Origin: Enterobacter kobei
GTDB lineage: Bacteria; Pseudomonadota; Gammaproteobacteria; Enterobacterales; Enterobacteriaceae
Reading direction: 5' to 3'
NCBI RefSeq assembly: GCF_001729765.1
Contig: NZ_CP017181.1
Location: 2,170,001-2,234,000, forward strand
Length of the DNA stretch: 64,000 bases
The translations under genes were made by a program, and so were the position numbers. Of the stretch, positions 19,566 to 29,163 are shown in pieces. The notes below the pieces were generated by a model. The model had not been told where the DNA came from. It saw only the letters and a program-made list of their open reading frames with translations, and ran no database searches. How positions within the stretch are numbered: the stretch's first letter is position 1; the number at the start of each line of letters is the position of its first letter.

Positions 19566-20672
19566 TCAAAGCGACCACCGATCCCGCCCGGCCTCTTTCG
19601 CCCGATAAAGCGCCGCATCGGCGCGGGCGATTATTTCGGTGCCGGCTAACCCCTCCGTCATGCCGGCAATCCCCATGCTCACGGTCACATGGTCGCTGAC
19701 CGTCGAGGCGCCATGCGGTATGGCCTCCGTGCGCAGCCCGTCCTGAATACGCATGGCAACCTTTTCTGCGATGTTTAGCGGGCAATTGAAAAGGATCACC
19801 ACAAACTCCTCGCCGCCGTAACGTGATACGACGTCGTCCGGCGTTCGTACCGACTGCTTCAGCACCCGCGCCACGCGCGTCAGGCAGTCATCACCCGCCT
19901 GGTGGCCGTAGGTGTCGTTGTAGCGTTTGAAATAGTCGATATCCAGCATAATCAGCGAGAAAGGTTTCTTCTGCTCGACCGCGTTTTCCAGCACCACCTC
20001 CATTCTCCGGCGGTTGGCGGTTTTGGTTAGCGGATCCTGATGCGCCAGCGCATCCAGCCGTGAGATCAGCAGTTGATTTTGCTGATTACGACGCCAGGCT
20101 TCATCAAACCAGCTCAACAGGATAAAACGCCCGCAGATCAGGATCAGGGTAAACACGCTCCAGATAATGACAAAGTGAAGGTTGAGGCCATCGTTGAGTA
20201 TCCAGCTTGCGACCGGCAGGGTGATCCAGAGCGGAAGCACAAAGGCGAGTAATCCCTCAGGGTAAAAGTAGAGCGCCGTTAACCCTGCGAGTAACAAAAT
20301 CACGCACAGCGGCCAGACGTGGGGCAGCAGCAAATAGGTAATAAACAAAAAACAGGATACCGACCAGATGGCGCTACAGATAAAGAGCACCACGCTGATA
20401 CCCGCAATACGCCGCCAGGCCATCAGGATCAACGCGGCAGAGAGGATAATAATGCCGAGCATCGAGGCATCGACCAGGGTCGTCAGTTGCGGTATATGAG
20501 GATAAAGCGGATCGCTGGCCTTAAGCAGGACGTGTCGCAGCAGGATCATCACGGCGAAGCTGACGTTGACGAACGCCAGCCAGGGCAGGTTCATCGCCAG
20601 CCCATGCATGACCATCGCGTGGCGCGTCGGCCAGGTAGCGCGTTCCAGTGTCGGTTTTTTTCTTTTTTCCAT
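19566..20672 (-). CDS. Membrane-bound diguanylate cyclase (GGEEF)
   Basis: This 368-residue protein has about five to six hydrophobic helices in residues 30-190 and no recognisable ligand domain. A C-terminal GGDEF domain contains HQDPLTKTANRR, LDIDYFKRYNDTYGH and the active-site GGEEF at residues 286-290. It should make cyclic-di-GMP. The start follows GGAAAGGGCTTT. It is inserted between feaB and tynA, which are adjacent in E. coli, so it may be a local acquisition or may respond to the same growth state. The sensed signal is unknown. Confidence 0.85.
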   Translation of the reverse strand: MEKRKKPTLERATWPTRHAMVMHGLAMNLPWLAFVNVSFAVMILLRHVLLKASDPLYPHIPQLTTLVDASMLGIIILSAALILMAWRRIAGISVVLFICSAIWSVSCFLFITYLLLPHVWPLCVILLLAGLTALYFYPEGLLAFVLPLWITLPVASWILNDGLNLHFVIIWSVFTLILICGRFILLSWFDEAWRRNQQNQLLISRLDALAHQDPLTKTANRRRMEVVLENAVEQKKPFSLIMLDIDYFKRYNDTYGHQAGDDCLTRVARVLKQSVRTPDDVVSRYGGEEFVVILFNCPLNIAEKVAMRIQDGLRTEAIPHGASTVSDHVTVSMGIAGMTEGLAGTEIIARADAALYRAKEAGRDRWSL

Positions 20673-20757
20673 AAAGCCCTTTCCCGTCCGGGGGATAAAT
20701 CATGCAGGTGAGATATCTGTAACTATAAGCAAGCATGGACGATCCTCAAACGGCAGG

Positions 20758-20783
20758 GCAAAAAAAACCGGGCGATTGCCCGG
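20758..20783 (-). terminator. Intrinsic terminator after tynA
   Basis: CCGGGC-GATT-GCCCGG preceded by a run of A on the plus strand reads on the minus strand as a stem followed by eight T. It lies 8 bp beyond the tynA stop. Confidence 0.85.
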
Positions 20784-20790
20784 CGGTGGG

Positions 20791-23064
20791 TTATTTTTCG
20801 TCTTTTTTCTTTCCGAGCGTTGGCGTCTCGTCGAAGAAGTTCCACGGTTTAAGCAGGGCATGCACCCATTCCGTTGGCATGATCGGCCACTCTTCCGCGC
20901 GGGCGACGTGGGTCGTGCCGGTGGTCATCCAGACCACGTCATCCTGATCGTTAAGCGACTCGTTATCTTTGCTGTACTGTCCCAGTCCCGTGTCGTGGAT
21001 GGAGCGGTTAGGGAATTTACCCTCCGGATAGCGTTCATCCGGGTGGTAACGGGTCACCCACAGCTGTTTATCCATAAAGCTCAGGCGATGGTAGATCCAC
21101 TCATCCGGGGCAAATTTCGCGCCGGTTGCCACCGGATGGGTGCCGCCCGCGTAGGGGATAATCTGATACGAGACCGGGTTGCCCATGCGGTTCTCTTTAC
21201 GGGTGTTGCTCAGCAGGCGAATAGTGCCCGGGTCAAATTTCTGTGCCGCCTGCTGTTCGGTATCAATGTCGTACTGATTGACCTGCATGGTACTGGTGCG
21301 CGGGCCACCGGCGGTATTGGGTTTCACTTCCGGATCCATCGCCACCAGCTTGTTGTTAATACCATCGACATCCATATCAAGACGGAAGTTATAGATGTGC
21401 TGGTGCGTGGTGCCCACAATGTTGTGGTCAATCAACGTGCCGTAACGGGTATCGTCTTTGGCGGTGGCGTCATGCATGGTTTTGGCCTGAACGCCTTTCA
21501 CGGCTTCAATACCCGTCGCGCCAGCATCAATGCCGAGGGTGCCGTTCTCATGGAATACCCAGTCGAAGATGTAATCGTAGTTACCGACGGTACTCACCCA
21601 GCGCACCACCAGTTCACGACGCTCGGCGCTGACGTTTGGCTGACCCATCTCCTGATGCTTGTATTCCGGCCCGGCATAGCGTTCGAAAATGGCGATTGCG
21701 CGCGGGATCTCCATCGGCGCGCCGGTATAGTCCGGGATGGTTTCATTGAGCATCACGGCGTTGGACGGCACGTCTTTACCCCGCACCAGCGGCGAGGTCA
21801 GGGTGCCCATGCCGTAGTCGCCGGAGTCGAGATAGGCTTTAAAGTACCAGCCCACGTCCGGATCGCCGTAAGGGACAATCATGCCGCCGAGCGACCCTTG
21901 ATACATCACCTGACGTTTCTTGCCGTTGTCGTTATACGTGACGGTTGAGATCATCGGGCCCACGCGCGAGTCCAGGCTCAGGTGGAAATCCCAGTTCTGC
22001 CAGTGCACTCTGTCGCCGGTTATGGTGTAGTTCTTGCCTTCCGGTTCAATAATGTCGAGCGGTTTTTTCGGTGTCTCTATGCGGTCGCGGCCATCATAGG
22101 GACGTGGGGTCAGAGGAACCGGGATAACGGCGCCTTCTTCAATCTTCTGGATCTTCTTCTGCTCAAGGTCGACCACCGCCACCAGGTTTTCAATCGGATG
22201 TGCCCAGTAGTTGCCGTCGCCGACATCCAGATAGCTCACCACTTTCAGCAAACGGTCTTCCTGCTTAAGGCCATCCTTACCGTCGAAATAGCCGACGGTC
22301 AGCGGCGTGGTAATCACTTTTTTCGGGTCGGTTATGCCGTGCTTTTTAAGCACCTCAGCAAATTCGGTACTGTCGTTAATGATCTGCTGAACCGCGGTGA
22401 AATCATCCAACAGCACCATGCCGTGCGCGTCTTTAACCGGTTCCCAGCGCAGAATTTTTTTATCCTTCAGATCCACCAGACTCTCGATGACATGCTTTCC
22501 ATCGAGCATGACGATCTTCGCCTGGCGAGGGGCATCGACTGCCGTACCGTTGAGCACATAGTCCCACACTTTGGCTTTCTCTGGCTCCGCAAGGGCGATC
22601 TGGGTAAAGCGGGTATTCGGTTTAAAATCCGCAGAGGCTTTAACAATCTCTACGGCTTGCTTAATTTCGTCTGCCGTGAGCGCATTTAACGGGTGAGGAC
22701 TTTTTTCAACCTGGAAGGTCTGATCGAGACCGGACTGGAAAACATCGTTGATGAACGTCTCTGAGATAAAGGCCTTGTTGCCTTTCATCACCACCGGCAC
22801 CTCAAGCGTGAGGGTTTTACCGTTGACGATAGCGGTTTTTGCGCCCGGTTTGACCTTCACAAAGGCGCCGTCTTTCGCAATGGTGAACATCTGTGCGTAA
22901 TCGTCCCACTGCACGTCTGCGCCGAAGTCCTGCAGCGTTTTGTCCATCGGGACCATATGCGCCTCGCTGCCGTGGGCGAAAACAGGGGATTGCCAGGCGC
23001 AACACAGCGCAACGGCCATGGCCAGTGCCGTTCTACGGGCAGAAAAAGAAGAATTGCTTCCCAT
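20791..23064 (-). CDS. tynA: Periplasmic copper amine oxidase TynA (MaoA)
   Basis: This 757-residue precursor has a signal peptide of about 30 residues ending in SPVFAHG. It oxidises phenylethylamine, tyramine and similar amines to aldehydes with release of ammonia and hydrogen peroxide. The topaquinone precursor Tyr is residue 496 of the precursor (motif NYDYIFDW, equal to mature Tyr466 in E. coli). Copper ligands are the two His in THQHIYNF and one in TTGTTHVARAEEW. The start at 23064 matches the E. coli MGS start; upstream in-frame codons are not supported. Control by FeaR is indicated by the sites upstream. Confidence 0.95.
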   Translation of the reverse strand: MGSNSSFSARRTALAMAVALCCAWQSPVFAHGSEAHMVPMDKTLQDFGADVQWDDYAQMFTIAKDGAFVKVKPGAKTAIVNGKTLTLEVPVVMKGNKAFISETFINDVFQSGLDQTFQVEKSPHPLNALTADEIKQAVEIVKASADFKPNTRFTQIALAEPEKAKVWDYVLNGTAVDAPRQAKIVMLDGKHVIESLVDLKDKKILRWEPVKDAHGMVLLDDFTAVQQIINDSTEFAEVLKKHGITDPKKVITTPLTVGYFDGKDGLKQEDRLLKVVSYLDVGDGNYWAHPIENLVAVVDLEQKKIQKIEEGAVIPVPLTPRPYDGRDRIETPKKPLDIIEPEGKNYTITGDRVHWQNWDFHLSLDSRVGPMISTVTYNDNGKKRQVMYQGSLGGMIVPYGDPDVGWYFKAYLDSGDYGMGTLTSPLVRGKDVPSNAVMLNETIPDYTGAPMEIPRAIAIFERYAGPEYKHQEMGQPNVSAERRELVVRWVSTVGNYDYIFDWVFHENGTLGIDAGATGIEAVKGVQAKTMHDATAKDDTRYGTLIDHNIVGTTHQHIYNFRLDMDVDGINNKLVAMDPEVKPNTAGGPRTSTMQVNQYDIDTEQQAAQKFDPGTIRLLSNTRKENRMGNPVSYQIIPYAGGTHPVATGAKFAPDEWIYHRLSFMDKQLWVTRYHPDERYPEGKFPNRSIHDTGLGQYSKDNESLNDQDDVVWMTTGTTHVARAEEWPIMPTEWVHALLKPWNFFDETPTLGKKKDEK

Positions 23065-23133
23065 CGTAGACCTCATCTTGTTGTGTTTATTGTGTTGTGT
23101 CAGCCTTATCCTGACAGACGCCTGAGAAAAGCG

Positions 23134-23171
23134 TTTGCCTGCATCTGCCAGGTTATTTGTTGCACTTGCCA
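23134..23171 (-). promoter_or_regulatory. Tandem FeaR-type sites upstream of tynA
   Basis: On the minus strand, TGGCA-N8-AAA occurs exactly at 23171-23156 and TGGCA-N9-AAA, one base longer, at 23150-23134. The TGGCA starts are 21 bp apart, the same spacing as the pair before feaB. They lie about 70-107 bp before the tynA start. Confidence 0.6.
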
Positions 23172-23211
23172 GGTTAAAAAAAGAGCGGGACGGTGTCACA
23201 CCCGGCAGGTC

Positions 23212-23244
23212 GTCGTAGGCCGGGTAAGCATCGCGCCACCCGGC
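23212..23244. repeat. REP-like palindrome between paaZ and tynA
   Basis: A GTAGGCCGGGTAAGC arm and a GCGCCACCCGGC arm form the standard REP-like unit. It lies 25 bp beyond the paaZ stop and upstream of the tynA promoter, and may end paaZ transcription. Confidence 0.75.
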
Positions 23245-23268
23245 AGGGAAGGCGGTGAAGGTAAGGTG

Positions 23269-25308
23269 TTAGAATTCACCCCGCTGGCGCGCCACCAGCG
23301 TCAGGATGGAGTAGAGCGCAACGGCCTGCTGGTGCTGGTTGAAAATCTCAACCGCCCACTCCACCACGCCCGTCGGTTTTTCTTCCGCGGTGCGCTGCTT
23401 CTTCAGCGTTTTGCGTTTGCAGGTGAGGCGCACCTGAATGGTGTCGCCCGGTTTGACCGGCTCGATAAAGCGCAGGTTTTCCATACCGTAATTGGCAATC
23501 ACCGGTCCGACCCCCGCATCGACGAACAGTCCCGCTGCGGCGGAGATCAGGAAGTAACCGTGAACCACCCGTTCGCCAAAGATCGACTCTGCCGCACCAA
23601 TCTTGTCCATATGGGCGTAGAAGTGATCCCCGCTCAGACAGGCAAAGTTCACAATATCCGCTTCCGTCAGGGTGCGACGCGGCGTCAGCAGGCTGTCGCC
23701 CGGCTGCAGCTCCTCAAAGTATTTGCGGAACGGATGCACGCGATCTTCCTGCACGGTTGCGCCGCGCACCCACTGCTTGCCAATGGCCGCCAGCATGGTC
23801 GGACTGCCCTGAATCGCCGTGCGCTGCAGGTAGTGCTTCACCGCGCGCAGGCCGCCCAGTTCCTCACCACCGCCCGCGCGACCGGGCCCGCCGTGCACCA
23901 GCTGCGGCAGCGGGGAGCCGTGGCCGGTGGACTCTTTGGAGGATTCCTCGTTGAGGATCTGAATACGACCGTGGGCACGTGCCGCACCGGCAATGAACTG
24001 GCGGGCAAGGGCTAAATCAGCGGTAACCAGCGTTCCTGCGAGGCTGCCGCCGCCCGCGCGGGCAAGCGCCATCGCGTGCTCTGTATGGCGATACGGCATC
24101 AGCGTCGCTACCGGGCCGAAAGCTTCAGTTGAGTGCACCGCAGGGGTTTCGTCCGGCTGCGGACAGAACAACAGGGTCGGTGGGAAGAACGCGCCCGCGG
24201 CCTGTAAATCCGCTTTGCCACCCAGACGGATCTGGCATCCCGCCGTAACCAACAGGTCCACTTTCTCCTGCACGTCGGCGCGCTGTTCGGCATTCACCAG
24301 CGCGCCCATCTTCACCCCGTCCTGCGCCGGATCACCCACCACCACTTTTTCCAGCCGGGCAATCAGCGCCTGGCTGACGGCATCAATCTGATTCTGGGGG
24401 ACGATGATACGGCGGATAGCGGTACATTTTTGTCCGGCTTTGGCGGTCATCTCGCGAACGACTTCCCGGATAAACAGGGCAAACTCCGGCTGCTCCGCCG
24501 TGACGTCTTCACCCAGCACGCAGCAGTTCAGGGAGTCGGCCTCCATGGTGAACGGTATCGCGTTCGCCACAATATTCGGGTGAACGCGCAGGCTTTGCCC
24601 GGTACTGGCGGAGCCGGTAAAAGTCACCACGTCCTGGCTGTCGAGATGGTCAAGCAGGTCTCCCGCGCTGCCGCAAATCAGGCTAATGGCGCCGTCCGGC
24701 ACCAGTCCGCTGTCCACGATAGATTTCACCATCGCCTGTGTCACCTGCGCGGTGGCGGTGGCCGGTTTAATGATGGCGGGCATCCCGGCAAGCCAGGTCG
24801 GCGCCAGCTTTTCCAGCATCCCCCAGCAAGGGAAGTTAAAGGCGTTGATATGTACCGCCACGCCGGATTTCGAGGTCAGAACGTGGCGAGCGGCAAAACC
24901 GCCTTCTTTTGACAGCGGGATCAACTCATCTTCCGGCCACAGCGTGTCATCCGGCAGCTCCCGGCTGCCCAGGCTTGCGTAAGTAAAGAGGGTGCCGATC
25001 CCGCCTTCAATATCCACCCAGCTGTCCGCTTTCGTCGCCCCGGTCTGGGCGGAGAGGGCATAGAACGTCTCTTTTTCGCTAAGCAGGTGTTTCGCTACCG
25101 CTTTCAGCATGGCTGCACGTTCAATAAAGGTCATCTTATGAAGCGCTTCGCCACCGCGCTCAATCGCATAGCGACGAGCGGCCGCCATATCCAGCCCTTC
25201 GCTAGTGACTTCCCACAATGCTTCGCCGCTGATGGCGTGATGAATGGCGCGTTCACGGCCCCGGCCAGACTGCCAGGTACCGGACAAGAAGCTGGCTAAC
25301 TGCTGCAT
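23269..25308 (-). CDS. paaZ: PaaZ bifunctional oxepin-CoA hydrolase / aldehyde dehydrogenase
   Basis: This 679-residue two-domain enzyme has an aldehyde dehydrogenase N-terminal domain (about 1-520; nucleophile Cys in [12 protein letters not shown], Glu in [10 protein letters not shown]). The C-terminal MaoC-type hot-dog hydratase (about 530-679) has its catalytic Asp and His in [14 protein letters not shown]. It opens the oxepin-CoA ring and oxidises the resulting semialdehyde to 3-oxo-5,6-dehydrosuberyl-CoA. It is divergent from paaA across a 283-bp regulatory region. A GGAGATAAGCG ribosome site precedes the ATG. Confidence 0.95.
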   Translation of the reverse strand: MQQLASFLSGTWQSGRGRERAIHHAISGEALWEVTSEGLDMAAARRYAIERGGEALHKMTFIERAAMLKAVAKHLLSEKETFYALSAQTGATKADSWVDIEGGIGTLFTYASLGSRELPDDTLWPEDELIPLSKEGGFAARHVLTSKSGVAVHINAFNFPCWGMLEKLAPTWLAGMPAIIKPATATAQVTQAMVKSIVDSGLVPDGAISLICGSAGDLLDHLDSQDVVTFTGSASTGQSLRVHPNIVANAIPFTMEADSLNCCVLGEDVTAEQPEFALFIREVVREMTAKAGQKCTAIRRIIVPQNQIDAVSQALIARLEKVVVGDPAQDGVKMGALVNAEQRADVQEKVDLLVTAGCQIRLGGKADLQAAGAFFPPTLLFCPQPDETPAVHSTEAFGPVATLMPYRHTEHAMALARAGGGSLAGTLVTADLALARQFIAGAARAHGRIQILNEESSKESTGHGSPLPQLVHGGPGRAGGGEELGGLRAVKHYLQRTAIQGSPTMLAAIGKQWVRGATVQEDRVHPFRKYFEELQPGDSLLTPRRTLTEADIVNFACLSGDHFYAHMDKIGAAESIFGERVVHGYFLISAAAGLFVDAGVGPVIANYGMENLRFIEPVKPGDTIQVRLTCKRKTLKKQRTAEEKPTGVVEWAVEIFNQHQQAVALYSILTLVARQRGEF

Positions 25309-25591
25309 CGCTTATCTCCAAATGTTACGTAATTTCACCATTAATAGTTTAATTATGAATCATAAAAAGCAAGCTGAGATTTTAATGAATTGTTAATGCT
25401 GTGATCTGGCCTGATGAATTGCAGTCCGTCAGACCGCTTTCTGCAAGGGCAGTAGCAAAAGCCTTGCGAGCACCATCACAAAACAAGGAAACAATTCTTG
25501 GGGTTATATTTAACCTTTGTGTAACTTTTAAAAAAAAGTGATTCATCATTTCGCTTTAATTTGCAAACTAACGAATCATAAAGGTGATGAC
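25309..25591. promoter_or_regulatory. Divergent paaZ/paaA promoter region
   Basis: This 283-bp region separates paaZ and paaA. It carries a TGAATCATAA element at 25356-25365 near the paaZ side, an A/T-rich centre and the TGATTCAT...GAATCA inverted repeat by paaA described separately. In E. coli both promoters are repressed by PaaX and need CRP and IHF. A TGTGAT half-site-like sequence is present near 25400 but has no good second half. Confidence 0.6.
25539..25578 (+). promoter_or_regulatory. Putative PaaX operator at paaA
   Basis: TGATTCAT (25539-25546) and GAATCA (25573-25578) are inverted half sites just before the paaA ribosome site. The same half sites with nearly the same spacing occur before paaX, which supports their being the PaaX target. 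Confidence 0.6.
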
Positions 25592-26521
25592 GTGACGCAA
25601 GAACAACGGTTTGAGCAGCGCATAGCGCAGGAGACGGCGATTGAGCCTCAGGACTGGATGCCTGACGCCTACCGTAAAACGTTGATCCGCCAGATTGGTC
25701 AGCATGCGCATTCCGAAATCGTCGGCATGCTGCCGGAAGGTAACTGGATCACCCGCGCACCCACGCTGCGCCGAAAAGCGATTCTGCTGGCGAAAGTACA
25801 GGATGAAGCCGGACACGGACTTTACCTCTACAGCGCGGCAGAAACGCTGGGCTGCGCACGGGAAGACATCTACCAGAAGATGCTCGACGGCAAGATGAAG
25901 TACTCCTCCATTTTTAACTATCCCACCCTGAGCTGGGCCGACATCGGTGTCATCGGCTGGCTGGTGGACGGGGCTGCCATCGTCAATCAGGTGGCGCTGT
26001 GCCGCACCTCTTACGGTCCGTATGCCCGGGCGATGGTGAAAATCTGCAAAGAAGAGAGCTTCCACCAGCGTCAGGGCTTTGAAGCCTGCATGGCGCTGGC
26101 CCAGGGAAGTGACGCGCAGCGCCAGATGCTGCAGGACGCCATCAATCGCTTCTGGTGGCCTGCGCTGATGATGTTCGGGCCGAACGACGATAACTCGCCA
26201 AACAGCGCCCGCAGCCTGGCCTGGAAAATCAAACGCTTCGGAAACGACGAGCTGCGTCAGCGTTTTGTCGACAACACGGTGCCGCAGGTGGCGATGCTGG
26301 GGATGACGGTGCCGGATCCCGACCTGCGTTTTGATGAAGAGAGCGGTCACTACCGCTTCGGCGAAATCGACTGGCAGGAATTTGAAGAGGTGATTAACGG
26401 GCGCGGCATCTGCAACCACGAACGGCTGGCCGCGAAACGTAAAGCCTGGGAAGACGGGGCGTGGGTGCGGGAAGCCGCCCTGGCCCACGCAGAAAAACAA
26501 CGCGCCCGTCAGGCCGCATAA
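25592..26521 (+). CDS. paaA: PaaA, catalytic subunit of phenylacetyl-CoA epoxidase
   Basis: This 309-residue di-iron subunit, with PaaC as structural partner, carries out 1,2-epoxidation of phenylacetyl-CoA. Iron ligands are seen in [13 protein letters not shown] (ExxH type) and [15 protein letters not shown] chose the GTG at 25592, with AAGGTGATGAC before it, because it gives [14 protein letters not shown] at the same point as E. coli PaaA. A longer frame upstream would run through the operator. It is the first gene of paaABCDEFGHIJK. Confidence 0.95.
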   Translation: MTQEQRFEQRIAQETAIEPQDWMPDAYRKTLIRQIGQHAHSEIVGMLPEGNWITRAPTLRRKAILLAKVQDEAGHGLYLYSAAETLGCAREDIYQKMLDGKMKYSSIFNYPTLSWADIGVIGWLVDGAAIVNQVALCRTSYGPYARAMVKICKEESFHQRQGFEACMALAQGSDAQRQMLQDAINRFWWPALMMFGPNDDNSPNSARSLAWKIKRFGNDELRQRFVDNTVPQVAMLGMTVPDPDLRFDEESGHYRFGEIDWQEFEEVINGRGICNHERLAAKRKAWEDGAWVREAALAHAEKQRARQAA

Positions 26522-26533
26522 GAGGAAATAATC

Positions 26534-26821
26534 ATGAGCAATGTCTACTGGCCGCTGTACGAAGTGTTCGTACGCAGCAAACAAGGGTTGTCCCACCGTC
26601 ACGTGGGCAGCCTGCATGCCGCCGACGATCGCATGGCGCTGGAAAATGCGCGCGATGCTTACACCCGTCGCAGTGAAGGATGTTCTATCTGGGTGGTGAA
26701 GGCGAGCGAAATTATTGCCTCCCAGCCGGAAGAGAGCGGCGAATTTTTCGATCCGGCGGAAAGCAAGGTTTACCGCCATCCGACGTTCTACACCATCCCC
26801 GATGGCATCGAGCACATGTGA
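26534..26821 (+). CDS. paaB: PaaB, phenylacetyl-CoA epoxidase subunit
   Basis: This 95-residue subunit bridges PaaAC pairs in the epoxidase complex and is essential for its activity in E. coli. Recognisable blocks are WPLYEVFVRSKQGLSHRHVG and EGCSIWVVKASEI. It starts 12 bp after paaA with AGAGGAAATAATC in front. Confidence 0.95.
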   Translation: MSNVYWPLYEVFVRSKQGLSHRHVGSLHAADDRMALENARDAYTRRSEGCSIWVVKASEIIASQPEESGEFFDPAESKVYRHPTFYTIPDGIEHM

Positions 26822-26829
26822 GGCGAAGG

Positions 26830-27576
26830 ATGAAAACAGTCACAGCCTATGCCCTGCGTCTGGGCGACAGCGGTCTGGTGCTCTCCCAGCGTCTGGGTGC
26901 CTGGTGCGGCCACGCGCCGGAGCTGGAGATCGATCTCGCGCTGGCCAATATCGGTCTTGATCTGCTGGGCCAGGCGCGCAATTTCCTGGCCTACGCCGCT
27001 GAATGTGAAGGTGAGGGCGACGAAGATACCCTGGCGTTTGGGCGCGACGAGCGCCAGTTCCGCAATGTCCTGCTGGTGGAGCAACCCAACGGCAATTTCG
27101 CCGACACGATTGCCCGTCAGTACCTGATGGATGCCTGGAACGTGGCGCTGTATGAGCGCCTGACCCGCAGCACTGACGGCCAGCTTGCCGCCATCGCCGC
27201 CAAAGCGATCAAAGAGGCGCGCTACCACCTGCGCTTTAGCCGCGGCTGGCTGGTACGCCTGGGCGACGGGACCGAAACGTCCGCACAAAAAATGCAGCAG
27301 GCCATCGATAATCTGTGGCGCTTTACGGCAGAGCTGTTTGACGCCGATGACGTTGAGCTGGCGCTGATAGATTCCGGCGTGGCGGTGGACCCACGCACCC
27401 TGCGCCAGCCGTGGGAAAGCGAAGTGTATGCCGGTCTTAAAGAAGCCAGCCTGAGCGTACCCGACGAGGTGGCGTACCGCACCGGGGGTAAGAAGGGACT
27501 GCATACCGAACATCTGGGGCCGATGCTGGCAGAAATGCAGTATCTCCAGCGCGCGTATCCCGGTCAGCAGTGGTAA
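26830..27576 (+). CDS. paaC: PaaC, structural subunit of phenylacetyl-CoA epoxidase
   Basis: This 248-residue ferritin-like protein has lost the full metal site and supports PaaA. Motifs include LANIGLDLLGQARNFLAYAA, KAIKEARYHLRFSRGWLVRL and the C-terminal GGKKGLHTEHLGPMLAEMQ. The start at 26830 (MKTVTAYALRLGD) aligns with E. coli PaaC; an earlier in-frame codon lies inside paaB. It follows 8 bp after paaB. Confidence 0.95.
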   Translation: MKTVTAYALRLGDSGLVLSQRLGAWCGHAPELEIDLALANIGLDLLGQARNFLAYAAECEGEGDEDTLAFGRDERQFRNVLLVEQPNGNFADTIARQYLMDAWNVALYERLTRSTDGQLAAIAAKAIKEARYHLRFSRGWLVRLGDGTETSAQKMQQAIDNLWRFTAELFDADDVELALIDSGVAVDPRTLRQPWESEVYAGLKEASLSVPDEVAYRTGGKKGLHTEHLGPMLAEMQYLQRAYPGQQW

Positions 27577-27587
27577 AGGAGAACGCT

Positions 27588-28085
27588 ATGCAACGTCTCG
27601 TCGACATCGCACCGGCGCAAATCCCGCAGATCTGGTCGCTGTTAAGCCAGATCCCGGACCCGGAAGTGCCGGTATTAACCATCACCGACTTAGGCATGGT
27701 GCGCAGCGTCAAGGCACAGGGGGAAGGCTGGGTGATTGGCTTCACGCCAACCTATTCGGGCTGCCCGGCAACGGAACACCTGCTGGGGGCGATCCGCGAC
27801 GTGATGACCGCGCATGGCTTTACCCCGGTGCACATTGTGCTCCAGCTTGACCCTGCCTGGACCACCGACTGGATGACCGCCGACGCGCGCGAACGCCTGC
27901 GGGCTTACGGCATCAGCCCGCCCGTGGGGCATAGCTGCCACGCGCACGCACCTTTGGAGGTGAGCTGCCCGCGCTGCGCCAGTACCGACACCGCGCTAAT
28001 CAGTGAATTTGGTTCGACGGCCTGCAAAGCGCTTTACCGCTGCAACACCTGCCGCGAACCCTTCGACTATTTCAAATGCATTTGA
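27588..28085 (+). CDS. paaD: PaaD, Fe-S assembly factor for the epoxidase
   Basis: This 165-residue protein has an N-terminal MIP18/DUF59 domain (IPDPEVPVLTITDLGMV). A C-terminal cysteine cluster with two CxxC-type pairs (SCPRCAST and RCNTCREP) suggests metal binding. It is thought to mature the PaaE iron-sulfur cluster or the epoxidase. The start at 27588 matches E. coli; an in-frame ATG 18 bp earlier is less likely. Confidence 0.93.
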   Translation: MQRLVDIAPAQIPQIWSLLSQIPDPEVPVLTITDLGMVRSVKAQGEGWVIGFTPTYSGCPATEHLLGAIRDVMTAHGFTPVHIVLQLDPAWTTDWMTADARERLRAYGISPPVGHSCHAHAPLEVSCPRCASTDTALISEFGSTACKALYRCNTCREPFDYFKCI

Positions 28086-28092
28086 GGCTGCC

Positions 28093-29163
28093 ATGACAAC
28101 GTTTCATTCATTAACAGTGGCAAAAGTGGAACCCGAAACCCGCGACGCGGTGACCATCACGTTTGCGGTGCCGCAGGCGCTGCAGGAAGCCTACCGCTTT
28201 CGCCCCGGACAGCACCTGACGCTGAAAACGAAGCTGGGCGGGGACGAGCTGCGCCGCTGTTACTCTATCTGCCGGATTACCGCGCCGGGTGAGATCAGCG
28301 TGGCGGTCAAAGCCATCGAAGGCGGGCGTTTTTCCCGCTATGCCCGGGATGAGATCAAAGCAGGCATGGCGCTGGAGGTGATGGTTCCGCAGGGGCAATT
28401 TGGCTATCAGCCGCAGGCCGAACGTGAAGGCCACTACCTGGCGATAGCCGCAGGCTCCGGCATCACCCCGATGCTGGCGATCCTCTCCGCCACGCTGGCC
28501 ACCGAACCGAACAGCCATTTCACTCTGATTTACGGCAACCGCAGCAGCCAGAGCATGATGTTCCGCCAGGCGCTGGCGGACCTGAAAGATAAATATCCGC
28601 AGCGGCTGCAGCTGGTCTCCATCTTCAGCCAGGAGCGGCTGGACAGCGATCTGCTGTATGGCCGCATCGACGGGGAAAAGCTGCAGGCGCTGGCGAAAAT
28701 CCTGATCAACTTCCGTCAGTACGACGACGCGTTTATCTGCGGCCCCTCGTCGATGATGGACGAGGCCGAAGCCGCGCTGAAGGCGCTGGGGATGTCGGAA
28801 AAATCCATTCACCTTGAGCGCTTTAATACGCCGGGGACCGCCGTGAAACGCACGGTAAACGTGCAGGCGGAAGGACAGAAAGTGACCGTGCGACAGGACG
28901 GGCGCGACCGCGAAATTACCCTGACGGCAGACGACGAAAGCATCCTCGATGCTGCCCTGCGTCAGGGGGCGGACCTGCCTTATGCCTGTAAAGGCGGCGT
29001 GTGCGCGACCTGTAAATGCAAAGTGCTGCGCGGGAAGGTGGACATGGCGACCAACTACAGTCTGGAGCCGGACGAGCTGGCCGCCGGGTATGTGCTGAGC
29101 TGTCAGTCACTGCCGCTCACCGCCGACGTGATCGTCGACTTTGACGCAAAGGGGATGGCATGA
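28093..29163 (+). CDS. paaE: PaaE, NADPH reductase of phenylacetyl-CoA epoxidase
   Basis: This 356-residue electron-transfer subunit has an FAD domain (RRCYSICRIT) and an NAD(P) domain (AAGSGITPMLAIL). A plant-type 2Fe-2S domain at the C terminus has cysteines in CKGGVCATCKCKV and LSCQSLP. It passes electrons from NADPH to the PaaA di-iron centre. The start at 28093 follows the E. coli protein; the longer frame lies within paaD. Its TGA stop overlaps the paaF ATG. Confidence 0.95.
   Translation: MTTFHSLTVAKVEPETRDAVTITFAVPQALQEAYRFRPGQHLTLKTKLGGDELRRCYSICRITAPGEISVAVKAIEGGRFSRYARDEIKAGMALEVMVPQGQFGYQPQAEREGHYLAIAAGSGITPMLAILSATLATEPNSHFTLIYGNRSSQSMMFRQALADLKDKYPQRLQLVSIFSQERLDSDLLYGRIDGEKLQALAKILINFRQYDDAFICGPSSMMDEAEAALKALGMSEKSIHLERFNTPGTAVKRTVNVQAEGQKVTVRQDGRDREITLTADDESILDAALRQGADLPYACKGGVCATCKCKVLRGKVDMATNYSLEPDELAAGYVLSCQSLPLTADVIVDFDAKGMA

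Noticed and set aside
20566..21948. 460-codon plus-strand frame antisense to tynA
   Set aside because: It lies opposite the full-length, motif-complete tynA gene and its sequence shows no known domain.
22957..24015. 352-codon plus-strand frame spanning the tynA start and the paaZ end
   Set aside because: It crosses two genes and a REP-like repeat and has no domain.
25568..26815. 415-codon minus-strand frame antisense to paaA and paaB
   Set aside because: It is a shadow of high-GC coding sequence; paaA and paaB are certain on the other strand.
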